Shown: in pieces, positions 63,250-64,000 of the stretch
Layout: each line of letters begins with the position of its first letter
Position numbering within the stretch: the stretch's first letter is position 1
NCBI RefSeq assembly: GCF_003797825.1
Contig: NZ_RKME01000018.1
Coordinates: 48,383-112,382 of the forward strand
Reading direction: 5' to 3'
DNA: 64,000 bases
DNA from: Gordonia sp. OPL2
Lineage (GTDB): Bacteria > Actinomycetota > Actinomycetes > Mycobacteriales > Mycobacteriaceae
The notes under the pieces: generated by a model
Databases searched by the model: none
What the model was told of the DNA's origin: nothing
Seen by the model: only the letters and a program-made list of their open reading frames with translations
Program-made: the position numbers and the translations under genes

Positions 63250-63874
63250 GGCTGCGCTCCTCTCCCCGGGTGGTCGATCGTGCGGATGTCTGCTCGGTGC
63301 GATCTGGCGGCCCTCCACGTGACGGTCCTGGTGGACCTCCGGGGCGCCACGGCGCCAACCGTATCGACAGATAGCGGCGACTCCGTTGCAGATGACCGCG
63401 CACCGAGCCGGTGGAGATCTGCAACACCCGCGATATCTCGTCCAGCGACAGGCCCTCCGACTCGCGCAGCCACCATGCCGCACGGGATGTCTCCGGAAGC
63501 GAGGCCAATTCCTGGCGCAGGGCCTCCACGAGCGAGGACTGTTCGGCTCGCTCGGCCGGAAGCGGTGCCGGGTCCGCGAGGTCGACGAAGCGGTCATCGA
63601 CGGTGGGGACGTCGCGACGTCGGCGTCGATGGTCGATCGTCCGGCGATGTGCGATGGCGAACATCCAGGTACGGAACGAACTGCGGAAACCGAAGTCGGG
63701 CAGACTCTTCCACGCGTGTAGCAGAGTCTCCTGTGCGAGATCCTCGGCGGTCTGCGGGTCGGCGACCATGCGTCGCAGGTAGCCCAGCAGGCCAGGCGAG
63801 ACCCTCGTGACCAGGACGGCGAACGCCTCCTTGTCGCCGACTGCTGCCGCTGCCGCCAACTCGTCGTCCGACAT
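63242..63874 (-). CDS. ECF-family RNA polymerase sigma factor
   Basis: A 210-residue sigma factor. Region 2 (about 20-90) contains AEDLAQETLLHAWKSLPDF and FRTWMFAIAHRRTIDHRRRR. Region 4 (about 115-180) reads LPETSRAAWWLRESEGLSLDEISRVLQISTGSVRGHL, the HTH that binds the -35 element. A Pro/Gly/Arg-rich tail follows. No anti-sigma gene with a zinc-finger domain is adjacent; the Asp23-like gene overlaps its end instead. The promoter region contains a 31-bp inverted repeat. Confidence 0.92.
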   Translation of the reverse strand: MSDDELAAAAAVGDKEAFAVLVTRVSPGLLGYLRRMVADPQTAEDLAQETLLHAWKSLPDFGFRSSFRTWMFAIAHRRTIDHRRRRRDVPTVDDRFVDLADPAPLPAERAEQSSLVEALRQELASLPETSRAAWWLRESEGLSLDEISRVLQISTGSVRGHLQRSRRYLSIRLAPWRPGGPPGPSRGGPPDRTEQTSARSTTRGEERSRE

Positions 63875-63895
63875 CTCGGACAGGACGATCCCCGA

Positions 63896-64000
63896 ACCCG
63901 ATGCAGGTCCGTCCGGACTGCGTCGGACCAGACGATCCGGGACGGGAAACGCCGCGACGTTTCCGCTCGCCGACGCAGTCCGGACGGACCTGCATCGGGT
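63896..64000. repeat. perfect 31-bp inverted repeat at the window end
   Basis: The 31 bases at 63896-63926 are exactly complementary to 63970-64000, with a 43-base loop. The repeat may continue past the window edge. It lies upstream of the sigma-factor gene (start 63874) and contains no recognisable gene. It could be a leader-RNA stem, the end of a mobile element, or an assembly artefact. Confidence 0.65.

Overview
The window is GC-rich, densely packed chromosomal DNA from an actinobacterium. An antigen-85-like secreted acyltransferase/esterase, an Rpf-type resuscitation factor, a cyclopropane-fatty-acid synthase, paired FadE-type acyl-CoA dehydrogenases, a DszC-like flavin monooxygenase and BTAD, PucR and TetR regulators together suggest a mycolic-acid producer such as Gordonia or a near relative. 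The genus is an inference. I see no rRNA, tRNA, CRISPR array, phage or complete insertion sequence.

Layout. 1-2538: AI-2E-type permease and the GTPase ychF. 2515-5196: a short island of visibly different composition sits exactly at the 3' end of ychF. The last seven ychF codons plus a stop recur at its far edge with only synonymous changes, and a third degenerate copy lies near the left edge. Its only intact gene is a KAP-family P-loop NTPase; a decayed RelE-type toxin lies beside it. 5229-6858: VapBC toxin-antitoxin pair and an Imm5-like gene. 6917-14197: secreted beta-propeller protein, antigen-85-like enzyme, a frameshifted AraC regulator, a dicarboxylate transporter, a DUF1801 protein and a two-component system. 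14344-19364: formate/nitrite channel, CFA synthase, small membrane protein, methyltransferase and lipid kinase, all on the minus strand. 19502-21551: cyanase and an amino-acid permease. 21557-27243: a compact nucleobase locus with an NCS1 permease, a PucR regulator, a yeast-type cytosine deaminase and a translationally coupled 2-oxoglutarate oxygenase.

27400-34698: HtrA protease, a permuted-papain-like hydrolase, an HhH-PHP protein, then an ABC-2 exporter divergent from a two-component system. 35238-35609: a guanidine-III riboswitch directly in front of a Gdx-type SMR exporter, the clearest cis-regulatory RNA here. 35644-42299: thioesterase, secreted protein, proton antiporter, Rpf-domain protein, HhH glycosylase and the CstA/YbdD pair. 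42411-46844: GH3 glycosidase and a P450 divergent from a TetR regulator, with two identical-spacing palindromes between them. 46859-58738: acyl-CoA metabolism (enoyl-CoA hydratase, two acyl-CoA dehydrogenases, a thiolase-like/enoyl-CoA hydratase fusion) interleaved with a large BTAD-ATPase regulator and membrane proteins. 58895-64000: a small conserved-looking protein behind an AT-rich palindrome, a DUF222-HNH protein, a deleted IS481-type remnant, a DszC-like monooxygenase and an ECF sigma factor overlapping an Asp23-like gene. A perfect 31-bp inverted repeat reaches the window edge.

Many gene pairs overlap by 4 bases (vapBC, deaminase-oxygenase, HhH-PHP with its small partner, kinase-regulator, cstA-ybdD, lipid kinase-methyltransferase), pointing to translational coupling. 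Start sites were chosen mainly from Shine-Dalgarno spacing and domain length; most are predictions.
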